Positions 17,313-26,050 are shown, counted from the first letter of the stretch. The stretch is DNA of 51,124 nucleotides from Rubellimicrobium roseum (GCF_006152145.1 NZ_VDFV01000023.1:1-51124), one strand, 5' to 3'. Notes: generated by a model not told the origin, from the sequence alone. A program made the numbers and translations.

Positions 17313-17615
17313 TTAGGCTTGTTGGCGTTCGTGGTGCTTGATGACTTCCTGGATGATGAAGGCCAGGAACTTCTGCGCGAACTCGGGGTCGAGATCGGCC
17401 TTCTCGGACAGTTCGACGAGGCGGGCGATCTGAGTCGCCTCCCGCGCCGGGTCCGAAGGGGGGAGCCCGTGGGCGGCCTTGAGCCGGCCCACGGCCTGCG
17501 TGTGCTTGAACCGCTCGGCGAGCGTGAAGACCAGGATCGCGTCGAGCCGGTCGATCGATTCCCGGTGCTCCTGGAGGAGCTGGGCGGCGCGGAGCGTGTC
17601 GTCCATCTGGTTCAT
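17313..17615 (-). CDS. Chorismate mutase (AroQ type)
   Basis: A 100-aa all-helical chorismate mutase that converts chorismate to prephenate for phenylalanine and tyrosine synthesis. Family features are the N-terminal [21 protein letters not shown] helix with the active-site Arg and Lys pattern, then a second helix with [21 protein letters not shown] and a C-terminal helix [12 protein letters not shown]. Length fits the monofunctional AroQ form. The start overlaps the stop of the upstream acetyltransferase by 4 nt. Its place directly before rpsP is metabolically unrelated but co-translated. Confidence 0.88.
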   Translation of the reverse strand: MNQMDDTLRAAQLLQEHRESIDRLDAILVFTLAERFKHTQAVGRLKAAHGLPPSDPAREATQIARLVELSEKADLDPEFAQKFLAFIIQEVIKHHERQQA

Positions 17616-18202
17616 CCTGCGATCTCCGGGCGGGGGTGGCGGTAGACCAGGGCGCCCTCGGAGACCGTGCCGGCCAGGACGGCCTCGGCCTCGGTGTCAC
17701 GACGGGCGCCGATGCGCTCGGCCAGGGCCACGGAGCGGGCGTTCTGCGGGTCGATATAGCTGACGAGCGACGGCAGCCCGAGAGCCCAGGCCTGCTGGCG
17801 GGCGGCGCGGGTGGCCTCCTGGGCGATGCCCTGGCCCTCGGCCCCGGCGCGCAGGAAGTAGCCCAGCTCCGGTTCCTGGTCGCTCGGCTCCATGTTGAGG
17901 CAGACGAAGCCCAGAACCTCGCCGGTGGCGCGCGACTCGATGGTCCAGGGCCCGTGCCCGCGCAGGAGCCACGAGCCCACGGTTGCCGCGAACTCGGTAA
18001 AGGCGTCGTCCCGCCCGTAAGGCCCGTCCATGTGGACCGCGCGCGGGCTGCACAGGATCTCGGCCCAGGCCGGGAAGTCCGCGAGCGTCGGCGCCCGCAG
18101 CCGCAACCGCTCGGTCTCCAGCGCCGGGACCAGCGCCGACAGCCGCGCGGCCAGATCGGCAGCCGGGCCGGGCCGGGCCGGAAGCTCGTGCGGCGCGGTC
18201 AT
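17612..18202 (-). CDS. GNAT acetyltransferase (RimJ-like), copy 1
   Basis: A 196-aa N-acetyltransferase. It starts MTAPHELPARPG, then LETERLRLRAPTLADFPAW, the usual opening of RimJ/RimL-like GNATs. The acetyl-CoA region is ELGYFLRAGAEGQGIAQEA, and the end is the NARSVALAERIGARRD helix followed by ALVYRHPRPE. The substrate cannot be told: ribosomal protein N-termini, amino acids and antibiotics are all known for this family. It overlaps both its upstream paralog and the downstream chorismate mutase gene by 4 nt. Confidence 0.88.
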   Translation of the reverse strand: MTAPHELPARPGPAADLAARLSALVPALETERLRLRAPTLADFPAWAEILCSPRAVHMDGPYGRDDAFTEFAATVGSWLLRGHGPWTIESRATGEVLGFVCLNMEPSDQEPELGYFLRAGAEGQGIAQEATRAARQQAWALGLPSLVSYIDPQNARSVALAERIGARRDTEAEAVLAGTVSEGALVYRHPRPEIAG

Positions 18203-18723
18203 GCCAACGCCTCCGGCCGGGGATGGCGGTAGACCAGCACCGTCTTGCCGGGCGCGTCCGGGGCGGCCGCCCGGGGATCGAGCCGCGCGCCCAGCCGCTC
18301 GGCCAGAGCCACCGACCGGGCATTGCCTTGCGCGATGTAGCTCACCACCGTGTCCCACTTCAGCTCGGACCAGATGTGGCGCAGCGCGCCCTCGGCCGCC
18401 TCGCGGGCGATCCCCTGGCCCTCGGCGGCACCGTCCAGCACCATCCAGCCCAGCTCACGCTCGGGCCAGTCGGGCGGGTTCCAGGGCCCCACGAGCGCCA
18501 CGGCCCGGTCCTCGCCGGTGCGAGTCACGGCGAACATCCCGAAGCCAAAGATGTCCCAATGCCCCAGCTCCGCCGCGAAGGACCGGAAGGCCTTGCCGAG
18601 GTTGCGATGGCTCCCGAACTCCGCCGCGCGCTCCGACATCATGAAGTCGCGGAACGCGTCCCAGTCCCGGGGGACGGGGCGGCGGAGCGTCAGGCGCCCG
18701 GTCTGGAGCACGGGGCCGGTCAC
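18199..18723 (-). CDS. GNAT acetyltransferase (RimJ-like), copy 2
   Basis: A 174-aa GNAT enzyme, paralogous to the next gene downstream: both contain LxTxRLxLRxP near the start, NARSVALAERxGAR, and end in VYRHPRPE. The acetyl-CoA loop is ELGWMVLDGAAEGQGIAREA. It overlaps the ffh stop by 4 nt, so it is translated directly after the signal recognition particle GTPase. The pair most likely arose by tandem duplication. The substrate is unknown. Confidence 0.88.
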   Translation of the reverse strand: MTGPVLQTGRLTLRRPVPRDWDAFRDFMMSERAAEFGSHRNLGKAFRSFAAELGHWDIFGFGMFAVTRTGEDRAVALVGPWNPPDWPERELGWMVLDGAAEGQGIAREAAEGALRHIWSELKWDTVVSYIAQGNARSVALAERLGARLDPRAAAPDAPGKTVLVYRHPRPEALA

Positions 18724-20228
18724 TTCTTCCTCATCAGCCCCGACAGGCCCTGCGGCAGGCCGCCGGCGCCGCCCAGGCCGAGGCCCTTGGGAAGCTGCAT
18801 CCCCGGGGGCATCTGGGGCATCTTGCCCTGCGCCATGGCCTCCTTCGCCGCGGCCATATCCTCCTCGGAGGGACCGCCCTTGCCGAACATCTTCTGGACA
18901 GCCTGCTTGAGCATGCCGCCTTTCCCCATGGCGCCCAGCTTCTTCATCATGTCCGCCATCTGGCGGTGCTGCTTGAGAAGCCGGTTCAGCTCGGACACTT
19001 CCAGCCCCGCGCCCGCCGCGATGCGCTTCTTGCGGCTGGCCTGGAGAAGGTCGGGGTTCGCCCGCTCCTTCTTGGTCATCGAGTTGATGAGCGCGATCTG
19101 CCGCCGGATCATCCGGTCGTCCAGCCCGGCCTCGGCGGCCTGCTTCTGCATCTTGTTCATGCCGGGCATCATGCCCATGACCGCCTCGACGCCGCCCATC
19201 TTCTGCATCTGCTCGAGCTGCATCCGCAGGTCGTTCATGTTGAAGAGCCCCTTCTGGAACCGCTTCATCATGCGCTCGGCCTGCTCGGCCTCAAAGGTCT
19301 GCTGCGCCCGCTCCACGAGCGCGACGATGTCGCCCATGCCCAGGATGCGGCCGGCGATCCGCTCGGGGTCGAAGGTCTCCAGCGCGTCGAGCTTCTCGCC
19401 CAAGCCGACGAAGCGGATGGGCTTGCCGGTGACGGAGCGCATCGACAGGGCCGCGCCGCCGCGTCCGTCGCCGTCCATCCGGGTCAGGACCACGCCCGAC
19501 ACGCCGATCTTGTCGTCGAACTCCTTGGCGACCTCGACCGCGACCTGCCCCGTCAGGCCGTCCACGACCAGCAGCGTCTCGCGGGGCTTGACCACGTCGC
19601 GCACGTCGGCGGCCTGCTGGATCAGCACCTCGTCGATGTGGAGCCGGCCCGCGGTGTCCAGCATGTAGACGTCATAGCCGCCCAGGGACGCCTGCGTCTT
19701 GGCGCGCCGCGCGATGGCGACGGGGTCCTCGCCCGGGACGATGGGCAGGGTGTCCACGCCGATCTGCTGGCCGAGGATGGCCAACTGCTCCATCGCCGCC
19801 GGGCGGTTGGTGTCGAGCGAGGCCATCAGGACCTTCTTGCCCTCGCGCTCCTTGAGGCGGCGGGCGAGCTTGGCCGTGGTCGTGGTCTTGCCGCCGCCCT
19901 GCAGGCCGACCATCAGGATGGGCGCGGGCGGGTTGTCGATCTTGAGCGGGCCGGGGTCCGTCTCGCCACCCAGCACGCGTACCAGTTCGTCATGGACGAT
20001 CTTGACGACCTGCTGGCCGGGGGTGACGGACTTGGTGACCTGCTGGCCGGTGGCCTTGCGCTCGATGGCACGGGTGAACTCGCGCGCGACCGGAAGGCTA
20101 ACGTCGGCCTCGAGAAGCGCGGTGCGCACCTCGCGCATCGCGGTCTGCACGTCGGCCTCGGTCAGCGCGCCCTGGCGCGTGAGCCGGTCGAAGACGCCGC
20201 CCAGGCGATCGGCGAGATTCTCGAACAT
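18720..20228 (-). CDS. ffh: Signal recognition particle protein Ffh
   Basis: A 502-aa GTPase that binds signal sequences of nascent membrane proteins with 4.5S RNA and delivers ribosomes to FtsY. The N domain helices start MFENLADRLGGVF; the G domain has GLQGGGKTTTT (108-118), DTNRPAA, DTAGRLHID and TRMDGDGRGG. The methionine-rich M domain follows from about residue 330 (GGVEAVMGMMPGMNKMQ, then RKKRIAAGAGL for RNA contact). The tail is Gly/Met/Pro-rich (PQMPPGMQLPKG). It heads the operon that runs to rpmE. The 4.5S RNA gene is not in this window. Confidence 0.98.
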   Translation of the reverse strand: MFENLADRLGGVFDRLTRQGALTEADVQTAMREVRTALLEADVSLPVAREFTRAIERKATGQQVTKSVTPGQQVVKIVHDELVRVLGGETDPGPLKIDNPPAPILMVGLQGGGKTTTTAKLARRLKEREGKKVLMASLDTNRPAAMEQLAILGQQIGVDTLPIVPGEDPVAIARRAKTQASLGGYDVYMLDTAGRLHIDEVLIQQAADVRDVVKPRETLLVVDGLTGQVAVEVAKEFDDKIGVSGVVLTRMDGDGRGGAALSMRSVTGKPIRFVGLGEKLDALETFDPERIAGRILGMGDIVALVERAQQTFEAEQAERMMKRFQKGLFNMNDLRMQLEQMQKMGGVEAVMGMMPGMNKMQKQAAEAGLDDRMIRRQIALINSMTKKERANPDLLQASRKKRIAAGAGLEVSELNRLLKQHRQMADMMKKLGAMGKGGMLKQAVQKMFGKGGPSEEDMAAAKEAMAQGKMPQMPPGMQLPKGLGLGGAGGLPQGLSGLMRKK

Positions 20229-20410
20229 GTCCGTCCTCTCCTCGTGTCCCGACCCCGCAGATAGGCAGGACCGCCGCGCAACCCAATGACCTTTCGCGCC
20301 CGCGGGCGCATCTGCGCTGACGGACGGCGATCCCCCATGGCGGGGGACCGGACGACGCAAAGGTGTCCGGTGATCGGTGGCCGATACGCCCTCGGGCGCC
20401 CCGCGTCAAG

Positions 20411-20437
20411 GAAAAGCCGCCCCAACACGCGGGCGGC
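20411..20437 (-). terminator. Intrinsic terminator after Yellow-like gene
   Basis: On the minus strand GCCGCCC and GGGCGGC form a perfect 7-bp stem with an 8-nt loop, followed by TTTTCC. It is 9 bp past the stop codon of the Yellow/MRJP-like gene. Confidence 0.75.
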
Positions 20438-20445
20438 CCCTGGTC

Positions 20446-21558
20446 CTACCGCTCCGGCCGGAAGGCGAAGAGCGCCGTCTTCACCGATGGCGAGGCCCCC
20501 GGCTTGAACCAGTACGTGTCCTGGATATGACTCGCGGTGACGTAGATCCGCCCGTCCGGCCCCTCCGAGAAGGTGTCCGGCCAGCGCAGCCGCGAATCCG
20601 TCAGCACCGTCTCCACCCGGTCACCGACAAGCCGCGTGATCCCGTTGTCGCCCGGCGAGGTGATGTAGAGCGTGCCCGCCCGGCTCATCCAGAGACCGTC
20701 CGCCACATGGGTCGTCGCGACCGTCCGCAGGCCCGCCTCGCGCTCGGCCTCGGCCACGCCGGGCCGCAGGAGGTCGGTGCCGATGCTGTAGAGCGTCCGC
20801 CCGGTCAGCGCCTGCCAGTAGAGCGTGCCGCCGTCCAGCGACAGCGCGATCCCGTCGGCGGCGAACATCGGCTGCCGCCCGTCGGGCCGGGTCAGCGGCT
20901 TGCCGTCCACCTCGACGGTCACGTCACCCTCGGGCTGCGTGGACGAATGCCCGTCCAGCGCCCGGAATCCTTCGCCGCTCTCCAGGTCGATGACGATGAT
21001 CGCGCCGCGCGCGCCGCTGTCGGTGACGTAGCCCCAGCGTCCGTCCGGCGAGAACCGGATGTCGTTGAGATAGGTCCCCTGCAGCGCCACGTCGCCCGCG
21101 ACCGGGATGACCTTCGTCACCGTGTCGGTCGAAAGGTCGATCCGCACCAGCTTGGGCGCCCCCTCCAGGATGCGCTCGTTCCCCGGCGCGCCGGGGTCCA
21201 GCACCCAAAGGTTTCCGCGCCCGTCCGGCACGATCGACTGCACGCAGACGAAGTGCTCGCCCACCGGCATCTCGGTGGCCTTGGCGTTGCGCCAGGCGTT
21301 CCACTTCTCGTCCGGATAGGGGCGCAGCCGCCCGCCCTCCAGCACCTCGGCCACCGAGACCGGCGCGTCCTCCGTCCAGCGCGGGAAGTTCACGAAGACC
21401 CGCCCGTCCTCCGTCGCGGCCACGCCCGTCACCTGGTGGTCGAACCGCGCCACCTCCTCCAGCGCCGCGTTCTGCCCCATCCGGCGCGCCGCATAGGCCG
21501 CGGCCACCGCCGCGCCCGCTCCGGCCACCCCGGCCATCACCGTGCTCTTCTTCACCAT
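20446..21558 (-). CDS. Yellow/major royal jelly protein family beta-propeller
   Basis: A 370-aa protein with an N-terminal hydrophobic segment (VMAGVAGAGAAVAAAYAA), so probably anchored in or exported across the inner membrane. The rest is a beta-propeller of the MRJP/Yellow family: SIVPDGRGNLWVLDPG, YLNDIRFSPDGRWGYVTDSG, FAADGIALSLDGGTLYW and TFSEGPDGRIYVT are typical blades. Relatives in insects act on or bind dopachrome and biogenic amines; bacterial members have no settled function. SMP-30/gluconolactonase-like folds are the alternative. Start 21558 follows GGAGGTCGAG. It is divergent from a LysR regulator that may control it. Confidence 0.8.
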   Translation of the reverse strand: MVKKSTVMAGVAGAGAAVAAAYAARRMGQNAALEEVARFDHQVTGVAATEDGRVFVNFPRWTEDAPVSVAEVLEGGRLRPYPDEKWNAWRNAKATEMPVGEHFVCVQSIVPDGRGNLWVLDPGAPGNERILEGAPKLVRIDLSTDTVTKVIPVAGDVALQGTYLNDIRFSPDGRWGYVTDSGARGAIIVIDLESGEGFRALDGHSSTQPEGDVTVEVDGKPLTRPDGRQPMFAADGIALSLDGGTLYWQALTGRTLYSIGTDLLRPGVAEAEREAGLRTVATTHVADGLWMSRAGTLYITSPGDNGITRLVGDRVETVLTDSRLRWPDTFSEGPDGRIYVTASHIQDTYWFKPGASPSVKTALFAFRPER

Positions 21559-21669
21559 CTCGACCTCCGTCGCGTGTCGCCCCCGCAACGCGCGACCGGC
21601 CCGCTTGTTCACGCCGACCGGCCCATGGGGGGAGTTGCCCCCGGCCGCGTCCCTTGCCATGAACGTCGC

Positions 21670-22551
21670 ATGACGAGCTGGGACGAGATCCGCACCGCCT
21701 TCCAGGTCGCCCGCCTGGGCACCGTCTCGGCCGCCGCCGAGGCGCTGGGCGTCCACCACGCCACCGTGATCCGCCACGTCGACGCGCTGGAAAGCCGCCT
21801 GGGCGCCAAGCTCTTCCAGCGCCACGCCCGCGGCTACACGCCGACCGAGGCCGGCCGCGACCTCCTGCGCGTCGCGGGCGAGGCCGAGGACCGCTTCGCC
21901 CAGCTCGTGGGCCGCATCCGCGACCAGTCGGGCGGCGTCGCGGGCGAGGTGGTCGTGACCTCGCTCGCCTGGCTCTCGCCCTGGCTCGCGCCCGTGCTGG
22001 CCGAGTTCCAGGCCGCCCATCCGACCGTCCTGGTGCGCTACCTGACCGAGACGCGGCTCTTCCGCCTCGAATACGGCGAGGCGCACGTCGCCGTCCGCGC
22101 GGGCGTCGAGCCGCCCTCCCAGCCCGACAACGTCGTGCAGCAGCTCCTGCGCGTCCGCTTCGCGCTCATGGCCTCGCCCGCCTATCTCGCCCGCCATGGC
22201 CACCCCCGCACGCCCGAGGAGCTGGCGCGCCACCACTTCGTGGGCCTCGACGACTTCGACGGTCGCGCCCCCTTCAACCGCTGGCTCCTCGCGCTCGCCC
22301 CGCGCGAGCGCGTGACCTTCCGCGTGGCGCAGGACGGCTCGCAACTGGACGCGGTGACGGCGGGGGCGGGGATCGGCTTCGTCTCGCTCCTCGACCGCCG
22401 GCAGCACCCCGGCCTCGTCGAGATCCTGCCGGCGCGCGAGGAATGGACGACGCCGCTCTGGCTCGTGACGCACGTCGACCTGCACCGGACGCCCAAGGTG
22501 CAGGCCATCCTCGCCCTCCTGAAGGAGCGTGCCCGGACCTGGGACGCCTGA
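21670..22551 (+). CDS. LysR-family transcriptional regulator
   Basis: A 293-aa DNA-binding regulator. The winged helix-turn-helix is at about 1-60 (FQVARLGTVSAAAEALGVHH, then TVIRHVDALESRLGAKLFQR). A linker helix and an effector-binding domain of the LysR substrate-binding type follow (AHVAVRAGVE, ALMASPAYLARHGHP, DAVTAGAGIGFV). The divergent gene 111 bp away encodes the Yellow-like protein, the classic arrangement for a LysR target; the EamA transporter starts 6 bp downstream and is probably co-transcribed. The inducer is not predictable. Confidence 0.92.
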   Translation: MTSWDEIRTAFQVARLGTVSAAAEALGVHHATVIRHVDALESRLGAKLFQRHARGYTPTEAGRDLLRVAGEAEDRFAQLVGRIRDQSGGVAGEVVVTSLAWLSPWLAPVLAEFQAAHPTVLVRYLTETRLFRLEYGEAHVAVRAGVEPPSQPDNVVQQLLRVRFALMASPAYLARHGHPRTPEELARHHFVGLDDFDGRAPFNRWLLALAPRERVTFRVAQDGSQLDAVTAGAGIGFVSLLDRRQHPGLVEILPAREEWTTPLWLVTHVDLHRTPKVQAILALLKERARTWDA

Positions 22552-22557
22552 GCGCCC

Positions 22558-23481
22558 GTGTCCGGCGACCTGCCCTCCCCGGTGGCGCCACGGCGCCCGC
22601 GCCTTGGTCCGCAGGGGCAGGGGCACCTCGCCATGCTCCTGTTCTCGGCGCTGGTCGCGGGCTCCTTCTCGCTGGGCGCGCGCATGGCGCATCTCGTGGA
22701 CCCCATCGCCTTCACCGCGCTGCGCTTCTGGCTGGCAGGGGTGGTGATCGGGGCAGGGCTCTGGGCGACCGGCGGGCTGCGGCAGCCGCGCGCCCTCTGG
22801 AGGCAGGGCCTCCTGGGCCTGCTCTACGCGCTCTACTTCGTGCTGATGTTCGAGGGGCTCAAGACCGCGCCTCCCGTCAGCGCCTCGGCCGTCTTCACGC
22901 TGACACCCCTGATGGCGGCGGGCTTCGGCTGGTGGCTCCTGCGCCAGCGCCTGTCGCCCCGCATCGCGGCCGGGATCGCGCTGGGGGGCGCGGGGGCGCT
23001 TTGGGTCATCTTCCGCGCCGACCTTGCGGCGCTCCTCGCGCTCGACCTCGGGCGCGGCGAGGCGATCTACTTCGTCGGCTGCGTCGCCCACGCGCTCTAC
23101 ACGCCGCTCGTGCGCCGCCTCAACCGGGGCGAGGGCGCGGCCGAGTTCTCCTTGGGCGTGGTCCTGTCCGCCGGGGTCCTGCTGAGCGTTCTGGGCGCCC
23201 CGCGCATCGCCGCCACCGACTGGGCGGCGCTGCCCCCGCTCGTGTGGATCACGCTCCTCTACGTCGCGGTCTTCGCCTCGGCGGCGACCATGGTGCTGCT
23301 CCAGTTCGCGGCCATGCGGCTTCCGTCGTCCAAGGTCATGGCCTACACCTACCTCGTCCCCGCCTGGGTGCTCCTGTGGGAGGAGGCGCTGGGCGCCGGC
23401 GCGCCCTCGGCGCTGGTCCTGGTGGGCGTCGCCCTGACGGGCGCCGCGCTCCTCCTCCTCCTGCGGCCCGAACGCGCCTAA
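22558..23481 (+). CDS. EamA/DMT-family transporter
   Basis: A 307-aa membrane protein with about ten hydrophobic segments and two EamA repeats, as in drug/metabolite exporters. The first repeat starts near LAMLLFSALVAGSFSLGARM and contains ALRFWLAGVVIGAG and VFTLTPLMAAGFGWWLL; the second includes FVGCVAHALYTPLVRR and MAYTYLVPAWVLLWEEALG. Amino acids or other small metabolites are typical cargo, but nothing narrows this down. The start is GTG at 22558, 6 bp after the LysR gene. The 3' end overlaps the convergent ArsR gene by 4 nt. Confidence 0.9.
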   Translation: MSGDLPSPVAPRRPRLGPQGQGHLAMLLFSALVAGSFSLGARMAHLVDPIAFTALRFWLAGVVIGAGLWATGGLRQPRALWRQGLLGLLYALYFVLMFEGLKTAPPVSASAVFTLTPLMAAGFGWWLLRQRLSPRIAAGIALGGAGALWVIFRADLAALLALDLGRGEAIYFVGCVAHALYTPLVRRLNRGEGAAEFSLGVVLSAGVLLSVLGAPRIAATDWAALPPLVWITLLYVAVFASAATMVLLQFAAMRLPSSKVMAYTYLVPAWVLLWEEALGAGAPSALVLVGVALTGAALLLLLRPERA

Positions 23482-23819
23482 GGGGCGTCCTCCTCCGGCG
23501 CGGCCAGCTCCCGCTCCAGGAACCGTTCGAAGGCGTCGAGGTCCATCGCCTCCATCATCCCGAAGCCCTGCATCCAGGCGCTCGCCTCGCGCAGCGCGTC
23601 GGGCATGAGCTTGCACCAGGTGATGCGCCCGCGCTTCTCCTGCGTGATGAGCCCCGCCTCGGCCAGCACCTGCAGGTGCTTGCTGACGGCCGCGAGCGAG
23701 ACGGGAAAGGCGCTCGCCACGTCCGTCACCGCCATGTCGTCCTCCAGCAGCATCCGCAGGATCGCCCGTCGCGTGGGGTCGGCAAGCGCCGCGAAGACGG
23801 TGTCGAGCGAGGGGGCCAT
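23478..23819 (-). CDS. ArsR-family winged-helix regulator
   Basis: A 113-aa dimeric repressor-type protein. The HTH region is LADPTRRAILRMLLEDDMAVTD, followed by AVSKHLQVLAEAGLI and a wing KRGRITWCKLMP. The metal-binding cysteine motif of classical ArsR/SmtB (ELCVC) is absent. That places it with the subgroup lacking metal sites, whose genes often lie beside START/AHSA1-domain genes; no such gene is adjacent. A palindrome matching this subgroup's operator style lies upstream at 23871. Confidence 0.9.
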   Translation of the reverse strand: MAPSLDTVFAALADPTRRAILRMLLEDDMAVTDVASAFPVSLAAVSKHLQVLAEAGLITQEKRGRITWCKLMPDALREASAWMQGFGMMEAMDLDAFERFLERELAAPEEDAP

Positions 23820-23870
23820 GCCCCGCTTGTCGGGGCCGCGCGGGGGCAGGTCAACCCGCCCCGGCCATGC

Positions 23871-23886
23871 TCAACCATCCGGTTGA
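23871..23886. promoter_or_regulatory. Candidate ArsR operator
   Basis: TCAACC-ATCC-GGTTGA is a perfect 6-4-6 inverted repeat 51 bp upstream of the ArsR start codon. Operators of the non-metal ArsR subgroup commonly have this CAACC-N4-GGTTG form. It suggests autoregulation; the atpI start is 138 bp on the other side. Confidence 0.55.
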
Positions 23887-24024
23887 ACGTGGATGGGCGC
23901 GCACGACGCCTCAGACCTTTTGGGCGTGCTAGAAAAATCAGTTACTTACGTCCAAGGAACTCGGCTTGACTCCGGCGCCCGCCCAGCCTAGCACCCCCCC
24001 GACCTTCCGAAGGGGCCAGGCCGC

Positions 24025-24378
24025 ATGTCCGAACCCGACGACCGATCCGAACAGGCGCGCCTCGACGCGCTGGAGGAGCGGCTCGCCAGGGCGCGCGGCA
24101 CGCCGGCCAAGTCCCACACGGAGTCACACTACTCGCAGGCGAACCTCGCCTGGCGGATGGTGATCGAGCTCGTCGCCGGTCTCATGATCGGCGCCGGCAT
24201 CGGGTACGGGATCGACACCCTCGCGGGGACGATGCCGATCTTCCTGGTGCTGTTCCTGTTTCTGGGCCTCGCGGCCGGCGTCAAGACGATGCTCCGCTCG
24301 GCCCGCGAAGTGCAACTGAAGCGCGAGGCCGAGGCGGCCCGCCAGACGGAGGGCCAGGATGGAAGAAACGGCGCATGA
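24025..24378 (+). CDS. atpI: ATP synthase protein I
   Basis: A 117-aa small membrane protein encoded first in F0 operons; AtpI is thought to help assemble the c ring. The soluble N-terminus (about 40 residues, with [12 protein letters not shown]) precedes two membrane helices, [19 protein letters not shown] and [19 protein letters not shown], then a charged tail. ATG at 24025 follows GAAGGGGCCAGGCCGC. The end overlaps the atpB start by 20 nt, so the two are translationally coupled. Confidence 0.93.
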   Translation: MSEPDDRSEQARLDALEERLARARGTPAKSHTESHYSQANLAWRMVIELVAGLMIGAGIGYGIDTLAGTMPIFLVLFLFLGLAAGVKTMLRSAREVQLKREAEAARQTEGQDGRNGA

Positions 24379-25123
24379 AGCGGTAGGCCTGACCTTCCAC
24401 CCGCTCGACCAGTTCCAGCTTTCGCCGCTCTTCGGGGCGGGCGGCGCGGACTACAACCCGTGGTTCTTCTCCCTGACCAACGCGACGCTCTGGATGGCGA
24501 TATCGGTTCTCGGGATCTTCCTCCTGTTCGTCACGGCCACCCGCTCGCGCTCGATCATCCCGACGCGCGGCCAGTCGGTGGCCGAGCTGATCTACGGCTT
24601 CATCCGCAAGATGGTGGACGACGTCGCCGGCCATGACGCGGGCCGTTTCTTCCCGCTCATTCTGACGCTGTTCCTCTTCATCCTGTTCACGAACTTCTTC
24701 GGCCTCCTGCCGATGTCGTTCACCGCCACCTCGCACATCGCCGTCACGGCCGTGCTGGGCTTCGGCGTCTTCATCTTCGTGACCGTCCTGGGCTTCGTCC
24801 TGAACGGCAAGAAGTTCCTGGGCCTGTTCTGGATGACGGACGCGCCCCTGTTCCTGCGCCCGATCATCGCGGTGATCGAGCTCATCTCCTACTTCGTGCG
24901 GCCTGTCAGCCACTCGATCCGTCTCGCCGGCAACGTCATGGCGGGACACACCGTGATCAAGGTCTTCGCGGGCTTCGCCCAGGTGGCCGCGATCAGCCCC
25001 TTCGCGATCCTCGGCGTCGCCGCCATCTACGGGATCGAGATCCTCGTGGCCGCCATCCAGGCCTACGTCTTCACCATCCTCACCTGCGTGTACCTCAAGG
25101 ACGCGCTGCATCCGGGCCACTAA
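24359..25123 (+). CDS. atpB: ATP synthase F0 subunit a
   Basis: A 254-aa membrane subunit that forms the proton half-channels next to the c ring. The essential Arg is in [14 protein letters not shown] (about residue 190). Other family features are [13 protein letters not shown] at the start, [18 protein letters not shown] in the middle and [16 protein letters not shown] at the C-terminus. It is followed 38 bp later by atpE. As in other alphaproteobacteria, F0 genes are separate from the F1 operon, which is not in this window. Confidence 0.98.
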   Translation: MEETAHEAVGLTFHPLDQFQLSPLFGAGGADYNPWFFSLTNATLWMAISVLGIFLLFVTATRSRSIIPTRGQSVAELIYGFIRKMVDDVAGHDAGRFFPLILTLFLFILFTNFFGLLPMSFTATSHIAVTAVLGFGVFIFVTVLGFVLNGKKFLGLFWMTDAPLFLRPIIAVIELISYFVRPVSHSIRLAGNVMAGHTVIKVFAGFAQVAAISPFAILGVAAIYGIEILVAAIQAYVFTILTCVYLKDALHPGH

Positions 25124-25161
25124 GGCCGCGGACCAACCCTTCCCACTCAAGGAGAACGATC

Positions 25162-25395
25162 ATGGAAGGCAATATCGGCGAACTCGGCTCGGCCATCGGT
25201 GCCGGCCTCGCGGCCATCGGCTCGGGCCTCGCTGCGGTGGGCGTGGGCAACGTCGCCGCCAACTACCTCGCCGGCGCGCTGCGCAACCCCTCGGCGGCCG
25301 CCTCGCAGACCGCGACGCTCTTCATCGGCCTGGCCTTCGCGGAAGCCCTCGGCATCTTCGCCTTCCTCGTGGCGCTCCTGCTTCTGTTCGTCTGA
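25162..25395 (+). CDS. atpE: ATP synthase F0 subunit c
   Basis: A 77-aa two-helix proteolipid that forms the rotor ring. Helix 1 has the Gly/Ala repeat pattern ([19 protein letters not shown]), the polar loop is around GALRNPSAA, and helix 2 carries the proton-binding Glu in [10 protein letters not shown]. No sodium-binding set of residues is evident, so proton coupling is expected. The start has a strong AAGGAGAACGATC leader, suited to the high expression needed for this subunit. Confidence 0.98.
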   Translation: MEGNIGELGSAIGAGLAAIGSGLAAVGVGNVAANYLAGALRNPSAAASQTATLFIGLAFAEALGIFAFLVALLLLFV

Positions 25396-25469
25396 TCGAC
25401 GGATCACGGACCTGAGCGGCGGCGGGGTTTCGGTCCCGCCGCCTTCGTTTGCGCCACAGGGAGCCTCCG

Positions 25470-26048
25470 ATGGAGCATGAAGAGACCACCCACGCCGCGG
25501 ATGCAGCCCACGGCGCCGTCACCGAGGAGCTGACCCACGGCACCGCGGTTCCGTCCGAGGGGCCGATTCCCCTCCTGCAACCGGCCTATTTCGACAACCT
25601 GATCTTCTGGGCCGTGATCGCACTCATCGCGATCTACTTCATCCTGACCCGGATGGCCCTGCCGCGGATCGGCTCCACCCTCGCCACCCGCGAAGGCACG
25701 ATCAGCAGCGACCTCGCCGCCGCCGAGGCCTTCCGCACCCAGGCCCGCGAGGCGCAGGCCGCCTATGACCGCGCCGTGGCCGAGGCCCGCGCCGAGGCGA
25801 ACCGCATCGCGCAACAGACCCGCGACCAGATCCAGTCCGAGCTCGACGCCGCGCTCGCCCAGGCCGACGCCCAGATCGACGCCCGCGCCGCCGAAGGCGC
25901 CCGCGCCGTGGCCGGGATCCAGGCCCAGGCCCAGGCCAGCGTCGCCGAGGTCGCCCGCGACACCGCCCGCGAGATCCTGCGCGCCCTGGGCGCCCAGGTG
26001 GACGAGGCCGCGGTGGACCGCGCCGTGATCGCCCGCACCGGAGGCTGA
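25470..26048 (+). CDS. atpX: ATP synthase F0 subunit b'
   Basis: A 192-aa peripheral stalk subunit, the b' form of photosynthetic and alphaproteobacterial ATP synthases. It has a roughly 40-residue N-terminal leader, one membrane helix (NLIFWAVIALIAIYFIL) and then a long Ala/Glu/Arg/Gln coiled coil that pairs with subunit b. The start at 25470 follows CAGGGAGCCTCCG; a frame open from 25449 has a poorer start. It ends 2 bp before atpF. Lower sequence conservation is normal for this subunit; the assignment rests on domain layout and position. Confidence 0.93.
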   Translation: MEHEETTHAADAAHGAVTEELTHGTAVPSEGPIPLLQPAYFDNLIFWAVIALIAIYFILTRMALPRIGSTLATREGTISSDLAAAEAFRTQAREAQAAYDRAVAEARAEANRIAQQTRDQIQSELDAALAQADAQIDARAAEGARAVAGIQAQAQASVAEVARDTAREILRALGAQVDEAAVDRAVIARTGG

Positions 26049-26050
26049 CC

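Noticed and set aside
20446-23616. 1056-aa minus-strand frame covering LysR and EamA genes
   Set aside because: Only the part from 21558 to 20446 has family character. The rest is an antisense shadow of the plus-strand genes, common at this GC content.
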